A stretch of 56,207 bases of DNA from Chlamydiota bacterium (GCA_027451825.1 DAIDHZ010000010.1:1-56207), one strand, 5' to 3'; counted from the stretch's first letter, positions 35,182 through 44,357 are shown. The notes: generated by a model not told the origin, from the letters alone. Made by a program: numbers and translations.

Positions 35182-36319
35182 TTTTTGCGGCAGCTTTTTT
35201 GATAAGGCCAGATAAGCATAAAAGAAGAGCTGCTGCTGCTAGAAAATGAAAAAGACTTGAAGAGCCCAAAAGGTTCATGATCCAAGAAGCGATCATCGGA
35301 CTTGAAATGGCTCCGATTCCATAAAAGAGTATAAATCCTGCGCTTGCAGAGACAATCTGTTCATTTTTTAATTTTTCAGAGACGTACGCTATGCTTAAAG
35401 GATAAATTGTAAAGGAAAATCCCCCGAAAAGAAAGGCTAAAGCAAAGAGAAGAAGGGGGATTTCATGGTTAAAAATGCTGATGGCAAGAGCCGTGATAGC
35501 AGTGAGTAGGCTTGCTATGATCAGAATATTTTTTCGATTGTGTTTATCTGCGAGTTTTCCAAAAGGCCATTGAAACGTTAAACCTCCAAGGATTAAAAGC
35601 GCCATGAGATTGCTGATTTCTGAGATCGACATTCCTACTTCTTTAGCATAGATAGGAACAAGCCCGTAGATGGATGCAAGGATGATTCCTGAGACGATGC
35701 CTCCTAGAAATCCAAGAGGTGACAACTGAAAGAGTTCTTTCGCTTTTAATCGAGGCGCCGGTTGTAGTTTTGGTTCGGTGAGCTTTGTGAAAAAAAACGG
35801 GATTAAAGAAAGGGCGAAGCAAAATGAAGCGATAAGAAAAGGTTTTAAGCTTAAGGGGTTTGTGAGATTGAGTAGCAATTGGCTGATCGATAAAGTGCCA
35901 TAAAAAATCGCGAGATAGGTGGCTAGGATGGCGCTTCTTAAATGAGGAGGCGCGATTGCAAGAATCCAACTTTCAATGATCGTGAGGATGCCGGCCATAC
36001 AGATGCCGGCGCATAAACGAAGAATTGCCCAATAATAAGGATTAATCCAGAGAGCTTGGCAGAGGATCAGAATCGAAGAACAAGCTGAGAAGTAAAGAAA
36101 CGAACGGATGTATCCTTTTTTTGTAATCCATCGATCCATTTTTAATGATCCAAGTAAAATACCTACATATAAAGAAGATGTGACAAGTCCTATGGTTTCT
36201 TTATTATAGAGTTCCATTTCCAAACGTACAGGAATGAACGTGTTGAATAGGCCGTTTCCGAGAATCATGAAAACGAGACTGATGAAAGGAGCTGTGAAAG
36301 CGCGGATAAAAGTAATCAT
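35129..36319 (-). CDS. MFS transporter (YcaD-like)
   Basis: 396 residues with twelve predicted membrane spans in two halves. Features are an N-terminal LVFMILGNGLFNTFIPVRL, the loop motif LKMDRWITKKGYIRSFL between spans 2 and 3 (the major facilitator motif A position), IIESWILAIAPPHLRS as in the YcaD group, and the repeat loop GKLADKHNRKNILI in the second half. Substrate unknown; the YcaD group is often listed as putative carrier for small molecules. Divergent from the 719-residue gene across a very AT-rich gap. Confidence 0.85.
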   Translation of the reverse strand: MITFIRAFTAPFISLVFMILGNGLFNTFIPVRLEMELYNKETIGLVTSSLYVGILLGSLKMDRWITKKGYIRSFLYFSACSSILILCQALWINPYYWAILRLCAGICMAGILTIIESWILAIAPPHLRSAILATYLAIFYGTLSISQLLLNLTNPLSLKPFLIASFCFALSLIPFFFTKLTEPKLQPAPRLKAKELFQLSPLGFLGGIVSGIILASIYGLVPIYAKEVGMSISEISNLMALLILGGLTFQWPFGKLADKHNRKNILIIASLLTAITALAISIFNHEIPLLLFALAFLFGGFSFTIYPLSIAYVSEKLKNEQIVSASAGFILFYGIGAISSPMIASWIMNLLGSSSLFHFLAAAALLLCLSGLIKKAAAKTMEEKEKTDASSPCNEE

Positions 36320-36463
36320 GGTTTATATTTTTATAATGTCATAAATAAAATTAAATTTTTAACAAATTAGTTAATTTACTCTTTCTTTGTTATTTAAATT
36401 ATTATTTCTATTTTTTTAAATAAAATGTAATAATGTGTCTTATACCGAAAATGAGGTGGTTAT

Positions 36464-38623
36464 ATGCGCCAAAAATTAGTAGAACTCATTGACTTTCAAG
36501 ACGCAGTGAACAATTTAGTGACGATTTCGTCGATGAATATGGAAAGTCCGCCACCGCTTGGGATTGTGGATGAGCGTCGTTTTGTTGTTGATACAGAAGA
36601 CTTTGGAGGCGCCTCTGTTCAGTGGTTGAGTGGAGAGGGCGCTGAAGAGGTGATTCGCCTTTTAGATCGTTCCTATCGTTCTCTTCTTTCTCATTTACAG
36701 ATGCTCTACGATAATCCTGAACAAGATTGGGAAAGTAAAAAAAGTAAGGAAGGGACTGCATCTTTAATGGTTCTTGTTGGAGAGTCTCATCAGAAAATGA
36801 ATCGATATCTTGCGTATCGATTGGGAGATGAAAAATTTGCTCATTTAGAAGATAGCGACGATTTGAAGGCTTTGCAAAAGTTTTATTCTGAAGTCTTTGC
36901 AAAGCGTTTTTCAACACCGATCGAAGGGAAAGAAGCTTGGAGAGAAGAATGGGATGAGAAATCTTTTTTAGCTAAAAAAAGAGAGTTTATTGACTTTGAA
37001 GAGATTTTACAAGATCGAGAGTACGAGCTCTTTTTTTTAAGAGATGACAAAAATGAGCCGATTTTTGATCGAAAGAGCTTGCAAAATGTGAAGCTCACTG
37101 TGGAATTTGATGTAAAACATGCTGAATTTGAAGAAGATCCATTTTTAAAAGTGCGGGCGATGCAGGATCGGGACCTCAATGTTACAAGCCAGCAGATTTT
37201 AAGAGCCTCTTTGCATGAGATCGAAGCCTTTTATGCAGAGTTTAAAAAAATGCAAAAGTCCTCTTTATCTGAGAATTTAAGTAAGGCTGTTTTGGCTTTA
37301 TTTTTATCTGCAAATCCAAGACATCTGATGACATCGACAAGTGGTAAAACAACGTCTTCTTATTTTCGTGATTTTTATTCTTTTTTAAGACTTTCTTTGC
37401 AAAGTAATACGTATCAAAAGTGGATGGTATATCCGCCGGAAAAAGAAAAAAGTAGAGACGCAGATTTGATGCTTTCTTTGCTTCATAAATTGTGCTTTTC
37501 TTTGATCTCTAGAAAAGGGGGAGTGAAGCAGGAGGCGATTGGTTTGATTCATCGAACCATGCGTCGGGGTGGAGAAATTCAAGATCAAAAAGGCAAAGGA
37601 AAAGAAGGGAAAGGGCTTTGGGATGAATTATTACTGGAAGATGAAAAGCTTCGTAGCTGGCTGAGTCAGTTTCCCGGCGGTCCTTTATTAAAAACGGTCG
37701 ATCTCATTCGTAAGGAAGAAGAGCTGGAAGAGCCTATTTGGTTCGATCCTTTATTTCAGGGAAATTTGCCGATTCATCTTTTTGATCTTCAAAAAGGAAA
37801 GAAAAAAGTTTCGATCTATCGATTGCCATGTCCGACAAGACAGCTGAAAATAGATCGGGCCGATGTTGTGGATGAATTTAGAGGATTTCTCCGTTTTATT
37901 TCGCACGGCGAAAGAAAAGAAAAGCATTTGATGGTCCATTTTCAAGATCGCCTTTCTTGGAAAGAGTCGGCAAGAAGTCTTGCGATTGAAGCTCTTCAAA
38001 AAATCCCCAAATTTGCATCGCACTTTTTTGTTTTGACTCTTCCTAAAGATACTGATTTTTATCATCAGAATAAGGAATTTGAAAATGTGGAATCAGCCGA
38101 TTCTTTTTTGACTCTTTTCAAAGAGATCCTTTCTCGCCCGGAGGAAAATGGATTTGCATTTCCTGTTCAATGGAAAAAGAATGTTGTTTCTGATTTTGCA
38201 GAAGAGATGCTGCCTTTGATTCATCGGTATTTTTTTCATCGTCAGAAGAATCTTTCTCGGGTAGAAAGACAAAATTGCATTGAGCTTTTTTATCAAATGC
38301 TGATTGTGAAAGCAATTGATTTAAGTGGTTCTAGTTCTGTGAGTTTTGTGTGTAAAGATGGAGTTGATACATCAGCCATAGCCGTTTCTGCAGTTTATGG
38401 TTTTTTAAAATTGTTATCGAATCAGATGCAAAAGAAAGAAGAGATCGATTTCTTGAGGTATCTCATGTATTCTTCTGCACTCTTTATCCGAGAAAGGGCG
38501 GTTGATTCGGAAAGGTTTCTTGTGGCGATCTCTTTATTGCAATGTGTGGATGCAACAGCTCGTGATTTTGGAGGAGAAATCAAAAAAGCTTTTTCAATTG
38601 ATTGGGAAGTTCTCGAAAGTTAA
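36464..38623 (+). CDS. large hypothetical protein (719 residues)
   Basis: A GAGGTGG ribosome binding site precedes the ATG. The protein is soluble, charged and mostly helical, rich in E and K, with no membrane segments or signal peptide. Notable stretches are PPPLGIVDERRFVVDTEDFGG at the N-terminus (split over residues 30-50), a KKREFIDFEEILQDREYEL helix, and SGSSSVSFVCKDGVDTSAIAVSAVYGFLK at the C-terminus, spread over about 625-655. I recall long unnamed proteins of this style upstream of the rodZ-like gene in chlamydiae but cannot assign a family. The C-terminal VCKDGVDTSA resembles a phosphatase-like C-x5-R loop only faintly, so no function is claimed. Co-oriented with the RodZ-like gene 40 bases downstream. 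Confidence 0.75.
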   Translation: MRQKLVELIDFQDAVNNLVTISSMNMESPPPLGIVDERRFVVDTEDFGGASVQWLSGEGAEEVIRLLDRSYRSLLSHLQMLYDNPEQDWESKKSKEGTASLMVLVGESHQKMNRYLAYRLGDEKFAHLEDSDDLKALQKFYSEVFAKRFSTPIEGKEAWREEWDEKSFLAKKREFIDFEEILQDREYELFFLRDDKNEPIFDRKSLQNVKLTVEFDVKHAEFEEDPFLKVRAMQDRDLNVTSQQILRASLHEIEAFYAEFKKMQKSSLSENLSKAVLALFLSANPRHLMTSTSGKTTSSYFRDFYSFLRLSLQSNTYQKWMVYPPEKEKSRDADLMLSLLHKLCFSLISRKGGVKQEAIGLIHRTMRRGGEIQDQKGKGKEGKGLWDELLLEDEKLRSWLSQFPGGPLLKTVDLIRKEEELEEPIWFDPLFQGNLPIHLFDLQKGKKKVSIYRLPCPTRQLKIDRADVVDEFRGFLRFISHGERKEKHLMVHFQDRLSWKESARSLAIEALQKIPKFASHFFVLTLPKDTDFYHQNKEFENVESADSFLTLFKEILSRPEENGFAFPVQWKKNVVSDFAEEMLPLIHRYFFHRQKNLSRVERQNCIELFYQMLIVKAIDLSGSSSVSFVCKDGVDTSAIAVSAVYGFLKLLSNQMQKKEEIDFLRYLMYSSALFIRERAVDSERFLVAISLLQCVDATARDFGGEIKKAFSIDWEVLES

Positions 38624-38663
38624 CAGTCCGTGTTGTAAGATGATCTTTCAACATGAGGATGGT

Positions 38664-39068
38664 ATGGACAGCTTAAAAAAAATGGGGGAATCGTTTCGTA
38701 AAAAGCGAGAAGAGATGACCCTTACCTTGAAAGAAGTGGAGAATGCGACATCAATTCGTATGCAATATCTTCAAGCGATCGAAGAGGGTCGTGTTCAACA
38801 GTTTCTGTCCACAGTTTATGCGCAGGGGTTTGTTCGACAATACGCCAATTTTTTGGGAATTGAATCTGAAAAGTTGATGAAGGATTTCCCGGAAGTTTTC
38901 CGGTTGCCTATAGAAAAACAGGATTTTGCATATGGCATTGGTACTTTGGAGTCAAGAGGAAGTCCTCAAGGGGGCGTTCGTTGGTTGCCGAATTTGATTT
39001 GGAGTGTGGTCATTGTAGTCGCCGGAATTTTGGCTTGGTACTTCGGAAAACTGATCGGAGCATTTTAA
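38664..39068 (+). CDS. rodZ: short RodZ-like helix-turn-helix membrane protein
   Basis: 134 residues from the ATG at 38664, which has GAGGAT close upstream; the frame is open back to 38502, overlapping the previous gene. N-terminal HTH_25 domain (residues 5-70: GESFRKKREEMTLTLKEVE, TSIRMQYLQAIEEG, then TVYAQGFVRQYANFLGIE) and one membrane span at about 109-130, after which only a few residues remain. This matches the chlamydial RodZ type, which lacks the long periplasmic domain of other bacteria. RodZ anchors MreB for division-site peptidoglycan synthesis in chlamydiae. Confidence 0.85.
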   Translation: MDSLKKMGESFRKKREEMTLTLKEVENATSIRMQYLQAIEEGRVQQFLSTVYAQGFVRQYANFLGIESEKLMKDFPEVFRLPIEKQDFAYGIGTLESRGSPQGGVRWLPNLIWSVVIVVAGILAWYFGKLIGAF

Positions 39069-39108
39069 GCATTAAAAAAGGAAAAGAAAAATAGAAAAAA
39101 ATATAGGC

Positions 39109-39283
39109 CAGGGCACAAACCATTAAAAGAAATATTTTAACCACAGAGCACAGAGCTCACAGAGGCCGCGAAGCGCGGCAACTTTTGGAGCGCGCAAAGA
39201 CTTCTCTCGCCTCTGTGGTGCCTATCTCTGTGGTTCATTTTCTCTATGAGGTTCAAAAAAGTCTTTTAATGGTCAGTGCCCTG
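39109..39283. mobile_element. 175-bp MITE-like element with target duplication
   Basis: Terminal inverted repeats CAGGGCACAAACCATTAAAAG (left, about 21 bp) and its near-perfect inverse at the right end (two differences). A second inner inverted repeat AACCACAGAG / CTCTGTGGTT encloses a GC-rich centre. It is flanked on both sides by AATATAGGC (about 39100-39108 and 39285-39293), a 9-10 bp target duplication, showing transposition into the edge of the 39286-39560 repeat. No coding capacity. Confidence 0.75.
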
Positions 39284-39285
39284 AA

Positions 39286-39560
39286 ATATAGGCAATCGGG
39301 ATGTTCCGCTAACGCTCCACCCCAGTTGCCCAGGTGACCGAATTCTAGCTTTGAAGACCTCTCGCGCGAAATTATTGTTTTGCCTCCGGCGAAATTAGTT
39401 TCGGGCGCGCGCCTTTACACCTTGCTCCTCGCCGAACTTCAGTTCGACTCGATCGCCTTTGCGGTGAGATTCTTCTTTGCCATAATCGGTCTCGGGCTGC
39501 TCTCAGTTTCCCACTTCGTGGGACCCTTCCGTTCGCAGTTTTTACCGCGTGCGCGTTTTT
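39286..39560 (+). repeat. about 280-bp repeat, copy 3
   Basis: Third copy of the family at 24423-24718 and 24975-25275, more diverged (about 80-85 percent by eye). It starts ATAGGCAATCGGGATG where copy 1 has ATAGACAGTCGGGTAG, and ends near CGTGCGCG. The 175-bp MITE has landed at its left border. Confidence 0.8.
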
Positions 39561-39572
39561 TAGAAGAGATTT

Positions 39573-39701
39573 GAAGAACCTCCTTGAAAAAGGAGAGGTT
39601 TCTCCTTCGATCAAGGAAGGCGCTCTACGGCGCTTAGATGTAGAAGCTTAAGCTAACCCACCCCTGAAGGGATGGGAGATTGCGCCTGAGCAGGCGTTCA
39701 A
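39573..39701. repeat. compound hairpin repeat, longest copy
   Basis: Two joined modules. The first (39573-39636) shares the CCTCCTTGAAAAAGGAG hairpin and AAGGAAGG block with 22346-22403. The second (39629-39701) shares GTAGAAGCTTAAGCTAA, CTGAAGGGATGG and GAGCAGGCGTTCA with 44533-44597. The remaining stretch up to the kinase gene at 39842 holds a small CCCAC/GTGGG hairpin and a possible TATAAT at 39813-39818. Confidence 0.65.
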
Positions 39702-39841
39702 TTGATGGTCATCTCTACTCACCGTCCCACAAAGTGGGAATTTCGATGAACTACTCGAATTTTTCTCCTTTTTTTAAAAAAGATCGCTGTCTCTTCTAAA
39801 TAATCTTGGCCTTATAATTGCATTTTGGTAACTTCGATTCT

Positions 39842-41707
39842 ATGGACGTTTTGGGTGACTATACGATTCAAAGGCAGTTAGAGCATGGGGCATTTGGCGA
39901 TGTCTATTTAGCTGAGCATCGCTTTATTAAAAAGCGATTTGTCATTAAAGTTCTGCCGGAAGAAATAGGAAATGATCCGACTTTTTTAAGAAGATTTGAA
40001 TCCCAAGTTGCAGAAATCGCCGCCCTTGATCATCCCAATATTGTAAAGATTCATAATGTCTCTTGTTTCGAGGGACGCTATTTTCTTGTGATGGATCCCG
40101 TTGTGGATTCCTCTTTTGAGATTTCAAATCTAGAGAAGTATTTGGCAAGCAAGGGATCTTCATTATCTGAGAAGAATTTAGAAAAAATTCTTCGCGATGT
40201 TGCGGCAGCTTTAGACTTTGCTCATGAAAAAGGAGTCGTTCACGGGAGTTTGAATCTCAAGAATGTTTTGATTGAAGCGTCAGATTCTCAGGTTCGTGCG
40301 GTTTTGTCTGACTTTGGAATCTTGCGTTTGATGGGAGAAGGTGTTGGTTTTCTTCGAATCTGCAATGAACTTGCTTCTTCAATGTTTCCTTTTTCTTACG
40401 ACTTATCCGAAAAAGCGTTGGAATGCAGACGTTCCTTTGTAAGAAATTTTGCCTTTTTATCGTATGAGCAGAAAATGAAAGAAGGCCCGATCACTGAAAA
40501 GGTCGATAGTTATGCCTTTGGCATGCTTGCCTATTACGTGCTCACTCGTAGAATTCCGGAGGGCTGTTTTGATTCTGTATCTCGTTTATTTTTGAATTCT
40601 CAGATGAATTGGGATTCATTGATCCATCGCTGTTTACAGCCTCACGCTCATTTACGCCCGCAGAAAATCGTAAACGCCATTGAAGAATCTTTAGAGGCTC
40701 CAAAACCTTCTTTAAAAGAGATGCTTCATTTTTCAGAACTGGAAACGAAAGTAGAAAATGTCCAGCAGATGGCCTTTGAGTTTGCTCCAAAAGTAGAAGA
40801 GCCAGTTGCCGTTTCTGTTCAAGAATCCACTGCAGGACTTGTTCCTGCTTTAAAACCTCAAGAGATTTCTCGTCCGGAATATGATCCAGATCCATCCAGT
40901 ATTTTCCAAAGAGATTTAACGGTTTCTCATTATACGCCTAATAAAGTAGAAGTAAAGGAAGTTGAGCCTATTTTAACGCCGATGGTTGTTATCCCCGGAG
41001 GGCAATATATGCGAGGGGGAAATGAAGGGGCTCGCGATGAAATGCCGCGCCATATGATTCGGCTTGTTAGTTTTGCTTTGGACATTCATCCCGTCACCAA
41101 TGAACAATTTGTTCGCTTTTTGACGGTGATGGGAGGCGAAAAAGATCAAAATAATAATGACATCATTCGATTAAAAGACTCGAGAATTCGAAAAAGCAAT
41201 GGCAAGATCATTATAGAATCAGGTTACGCTAAACATCCCGTCGTTGGAGTGACTTGGTATGGAGCCGTTGCTTATGCAAAATGGGTCGGTAAACGTCTTC
41301 CTTATGAATCAGAATGGGAAATCGCCGCACAAGGAAAAGAAGGCTTTATTTTCCCAACCGGCATGGATATCGATCGTTCAGTTGCGAATTTTTTCAGTTC
41401 CGATACGACATCGGTGATGAGCTATCCTTCCAATCAGTTTGGCCTTTATGACATGGCAGGAAATGTTTACAACTGGTGCCAGGATTGGTATGCTTACAAC
41501 TATTATGATACTTCGAGTCTAGAGCCGGATCATCCAAAGGGTCCTCAGCAAGGAGTTTATCGAGTTCTTCGCGGAGGATGTTGGAAGAGTTTAAAAGACG
41601 ATTTACGTTGCTCTCATCGACATCGAAATAATCCGGGAGCTGCAAATGGAACGTATGGATTTCGTTGTGCAGCCGATGTAACATCTTCAGAATCGATTGG
41701 AAAATGA
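39842..41707 (+). CDS. Pkn1-like Ser/Thr protein kinase fused to an FGE-sulfatase domain
   Basis: 621 residues from the ATG at 39842 (a TTG at 39818 is the other option). Residues 1-290 are a Hanks-type kinase: Gly loop EHGAFGDVY, the ATP-binding Lys36 in FVIKVL, Glu in alpha-C, and DFG at 157-159. The catalytic loop reads HGSLNLKN (134-141) instead of HRDLKxxN, so the catalytic Asp is missing. Residues about 370-615 form a formylglycine-generating-enzyme-like domain: VVIPGGQYMRGGNEG, PVTNEQFVRFL, GVTWYGAVAYAKWVGKRLP, GLYDMAGNVYNWCQDWY, YRVLRGGCW, GFRCAAD. It resembles chlamydial Pkn1. Probably a pseudokinase or atypical kinase. The stop overlaps pssA as ATGA. Confidence 0.85.
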   Translation: MDVLGDYTIQRQLEHGAFGDVYLAEHRFIKKRFVIKVLPEEIGNDPTFLRRFESQVAEIAALDHPNIVKIHNVSCFEGRYFLVMDPVVDSSFEISNLEKYLASKGSSLSEKNLEKILRDVAAALDFAHEKGVVHGSLNLKNVLIEASDSQVRAVLSDFGILRLMGEGVGFLRICNELASSMFPFSYDLSEKALECRRSFVRNFAFLSYEQKMKEGPITEKVDSYAFGMLAYYVLTRRIPEGCFDSVSRLFLNSQMNWDSLIHRCLQPHAHLRPQKIVNAIEESLEAPKPSLKEMLHFSELETKVENVQQMAFEFAPKVEEPVAVSVQESTAGLVPALKPQEISRPEYDPDPSSIFQRDLTVSHYTPNKVEVKEVEPILTPMVVIPGGQYMRGGNEGARDEMPRHMIRLVSFALDIHPVTNEQFVRFLTVMGGEKDQNNNDIIRLKDSRIRKSNGKIIIESGYAKHPVVGVTWYGAVAYAKWVGKRLPYESEWEIAAQGKEGFIFPTGMDIDRSVANFFSSDTTSVMSYPSNQFGLYDMAGNVYNWCQDWYAYNYYDTSSLEPDHPKGPQQGVYRVLRGGCWKSLKDDLRCSHRHRNNPGAANGTYGFRCAADVTSSESIGK

Positions 41708-42543
41708 TGAAACGAGCCACTTTTTTCCCTAATGTTATTACTGCATTTGGTCTTGCTTGTGGTCTTTTTGTGATTTTTAAGATCAATACGCTTGGGGCAG
41801 GCCATGGCGATTATGAAATTGTACAGATGTCGGTCTATTTGCTTTTAGTGGCGGCGATTGCCGATTTTATTGATGGTGCGCTGGCTCGAGCCATTCATGG
41901 GGAAAGTGAATTTGGATTTGTTTTTGATTCTTTATCAGATGCGATTTCTTTTGGAGTCGCTCCTTCTGTTTTAATGTTGAAAGTTTTACCCATGGAGCCG
42001 GGATCTTTCCTTTCTTTTTTTAGTGCAACCGGAGCGATGATATTTTCTATATGCGGTGTTTTGCGGCTTGTTCGTTTTAATGTAAAAACAAAAGAGGCCA
42101 AAGGGAATGTGGCTCTTGAAGAAGCTCAAAAAAAACATTTTACAGGTCTTCCAATTCCGGCCTCTGCCATTTCTGCCATTTCCGCAAATTTGTTTCTTTT
42201 ATCTCCTCAGCTCCATCAGTGGATTGATTTATCAAATGATGATCGTGCGATGATTCTTTCTTTCGTGATGATCTTTTTAGGGTATTTGATGATTTGTCGT
42301 CTGAAATTTCCGAGTTTGAAAATGCTTCGCTTAAAGATCCCTTCTTTTCATCTTGTTTTTCTTGTGATTGTGGCGACTGTTTTTGTGATCTATGGGATTT
42401 TATATTTCTTTGCCGTTATCCTTGCTTTAGTTTCTTGGGTCTATATTTTTACTTCTTTGATTTTATCTATTATTCGTCTTATTGCTGGGAAAAAGTCCAA
42501 AACATTGGAAGAGTTTGAGCCGGAACCGGACGAGAATGAATGA
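41704..42543 (+). CDS. pssA: CDP-diacylglycerol-serine O-phosphatidyltransferase
   Basis: 279 residues from the ATG at 41704, which overlaps the kinase stop by four bases; upstream ATGs in frame lie inside the kinase gene. The CDP-alcohol phosphotransferase motif is complete: Asp54, Asp57-Gly58, Ala61-Arg62, Gly71, Asp75 and Asp79 (D-x2-D-G-x2-A-R-x8-G-x3-D-x3-D). About eight membrane spans follow. It makes phosphatidylserine from CDP-diacylglycerol and serine, the route to phosphatidylethanolamine. The acidic tail ends EPEPDENE. Coupled to rmuC by another ATGA overlap. Confidence 0.9.
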   Translation: MMKRATFFPNVITAFGLACGLFVIFKINTLGAGHGDYEIVQMSVYLLLVAAIADFIDGALARAIHGESEFGFVFDSLSDAISFGVAPSVLMLKVLPMEPGSFLSFFSATGAMIFSICGVLRLVRFNVKTKEAKGNVALEEAQKKHFTGLPIPASAISAISANLFLLSPQLHQWIDLSNDDRAMILSFVMIFLGYLMICRLKFPSLKMLRLKIPSFHLVFLVIVATVFVIYGILYFFAVILALVSWVYIFTSLILSIIRLIAGKKSKTLEEFEPEPDENE

Positions 42544-43691
42544 TGATCGTTCTTTTGATGCTTGGTTTTTTTTTGGTTGTTTCTTTAGCTCTTTTGGTTT
42601 TGTTTCGTTATCAATTGATGTCGAGTCAAAAAGCGCTCTCCGATTCATTTAGAACCCTTTCTTCAGAAATTTCTGAGCAAAACAACCGTCAATTTTTAGA
42701 ACTTGCCAAGCTTTCTTTTGAAAAATATCAAGAGGGGGCTCGCTTTGATTTAGATGCTAAGCAGAAAGCAATCGATGAGATGTTAAAGCCAATGCAAGAA
42801 ACCATGAAAGAGCTTGATCGTCATCATCGGGAATTGGAAAAGCGGCGAGAAGGGGCGTATGCTTCGATTTCTTCTCAGCTTCAAGATGTCGTAAAAGCAG
42901 AAAAAGAGCTAAGAAAAGAAACATCTCTGTTGGTGCAAGCGCTCAGATCTCCTCAAATGAGAGGCTCTTGGGGAGAGATTCACTTAAGACGTGTTGTAGA
43001 AGTGGCAGGTCTTTTAAATCATTGTGATTTTTTTGAGCAAAAAACATTGGATTATGATGGCAAAATGTGGCGGCCTGATGTGATTGTCCGTTTGCCTCAG
43101 CAGCGTTGTATTGCCATTGATGCAAAGACTCCTCTTCATGCGTATTTGGATGCCTCCGATGCAGGAGATGATTTGATCCGGCAAAAAAAATTGCAAGAGC
43201 ATGCAGCTTCTTTACGTAAGCATATTAAAGATTTATCTCAGAAAGAGTACTGGAAGCAACTTGAAATGACGCCTGAGTATGTAATCTTATTTTTGCCTGC
43301 TGAGGCATTTTTTAGTGCGGCTCTACAAGCAGATCCGACGCTCATCGAAATAGGCGCAGATCAAAATATTATCATTGCGACTCCAACCACTTTGATTGCG
43401 ATTTTACGAGCCGTTGCCTTTAGCTGGAAACAAGATCATCTTTCAAAAAATGCAAAAGAAGTGGCTCGCCTTGGACAAGAACTTTATGAAAGAATTGGGA
43501 CTCTTTGTGAATATTGGAACAAAGTGGGCAGATCTTTAAGTTCAGCAACAGAGGCTTATAATCAAAGCATTGCATCTATCGAATCTCGAGTCCTTGTGAC
43601 TGCTCGAAAATTAAAGGAAAGCGGTTCTATTTCTACTGAGATGGTTGATCTTCAGCGCGTAGAAAAATTGGTGAATCATCTGAATCTCTAA
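42540..43691 (+). CDS. rmuC: RmuC-family DNA recombination protein
   Basis: 383 residues. One N-terminal membrane span (residues 2-23), a coiled-coil stretch (about 30-130, rich in K, E and Q), then the RmuC nuclease-like domain: RSPQMRGSWGEIHLRRVVEVAG, RPDVIVRLPQQRCIAIDAKTPL, YVILFLPAEAFFSAAL and IIIATPTTLIAILRAVAFSW. The WGE and DAKTPL blocks belong to the PD-(D/E)XK-like core. RmuC limits DNA rearrangements such as inversions at short repeats, of interest in a chromosome with many inverted repeats. Second ATG of an ATGATG pair overlaps pssA. Confidence 0.92.
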   Translation: MMIVLLMLGFFLVVSLALLVLFRYQLMSSQKALSDSFRTLSSEISEQNNRQFLELAKLSFEKYQEGARFDLDAKQKAIDEMLKPMQETMKELDRHHRELEKRREGAYASISSQLQDVVKAEKELRKETSLLVQALRSPQMRGSWGEIHLRRVVEVAGLLNHCDFFEQKTLDYDGKMWRPDVIVRLPQQRCIAIDAKTPLHAYLDASDAGDDLIRQKKLQEHAASLRKHIKDLSQKEYWKQLEMTPEYVILFLPAEAFFSAALQADPTLIEIGADQNIIIATPTTLIAILRAVAFSWKQDHLSKNAKEVARLGQELYERIGTLCEYWNKVGRSLSSATEAYNQSIASIESRVLVTARKLKESGSISTEMVDLQRVEKLVNHLNL

Positions 43692-43721
43692 GAGGATCTT
43701 TTCACTTCAGTAGAGAGTTTT

Positions 43722-44357
43722 TTAACCATTGCAATTTTTTTTAGCAAGAGCCTGGATGACTTTTAGAGGAATTTCTGTCCAATCTTCTTTTTTACCATTT
43801 GTACTCACAAAATAGAAAGCAGGTGTTCCGGTTCTGTTTTTTTCTACTTCGGAAGGGAGATAGTGCGAAGCAAGATCGGAAGGAAGCATGAGTCCTGCAT
43901 CCGGCTCTACAAAAAGGTCACGAAGACATTGCAGTCTCTCTCGGGGATGCCAGTGACAAGGAAGACACTCAGGTCCATAGACAAACATAAAAGCATTGTT
44001 TAATTTATGTAACGCTCTTTCTAATAGAGCTCCGTTTTGAAACAGAGAATGTAGGGGAGGAGGGGCTGAGTCTGTGACATGTTCTCTGATTTCTTTTTCA
44101 CTGCAACCAAGCAGTGCTTTTATATATACCTTGAAATAGAAGTCCTTACGTTTTGTATCTGGGATTGTGGATGGATCAATTGTAGGAAATTGTGTTTGTG
44201 AGAATCGATCTTCCACGCATCGTCTGATCTTTTCTTTAGAGGTTGGTGGATATTGAACACCATGAAGTTCTTCTTTCTTTTGAAGTATGGTTTGTTCCAG
44301 TCCTGTGTTTGTATTTCCTCTTAGCCATTGAAAGGCATCTTTTACCCATGAATTCAT
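43722..44357 (-). CDS. hypothetical protein
   Basis: 211 residues, soluble and not recognised. N-terminal helical part (MNSWVKDAFQWLRGNTNTG), a central YIKALLGCSEKEIREHV, and a cysteine/histidine cluster YGPECLPCHWHPRERLQCLR near residue 130 that could hold a metal. C-terminal GTPAFYFVSTNGKKEDWTE. It converges with rmuC and has no partner on its strand except DUF455 across a 250-base AT-rich gap with a repeat. The ATG at 44357 has no clear ribosome binding site. Confidence 0.55.
   Translation of the reverse strand: MNSWVKDAFQWLRGNTNTGLEQTILQKKEELHGVQYPPTSKEKIRRCVEDRFSQTQFPTIDPSTIPDTKRKDFYFKVYIKALLGCSEKEIREHVTDSAPPPLHSLFQNGALLERALHKLNNAFMFVYGPECLPCHWHPRERLQCLRDLFVEPDAGLMLPSDLASHYLPSEVEKNRTGTPAFYFVSTNGKKEDWTEIPLKVIQALAKKNCNG

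Noticed and set aside
36830-38620. Large orphan considered as a phosphatase because of VCKDGVDTSA
   Set aside because: The Cys-loop does not have the C-x5-R spacing, and nothing else fits.
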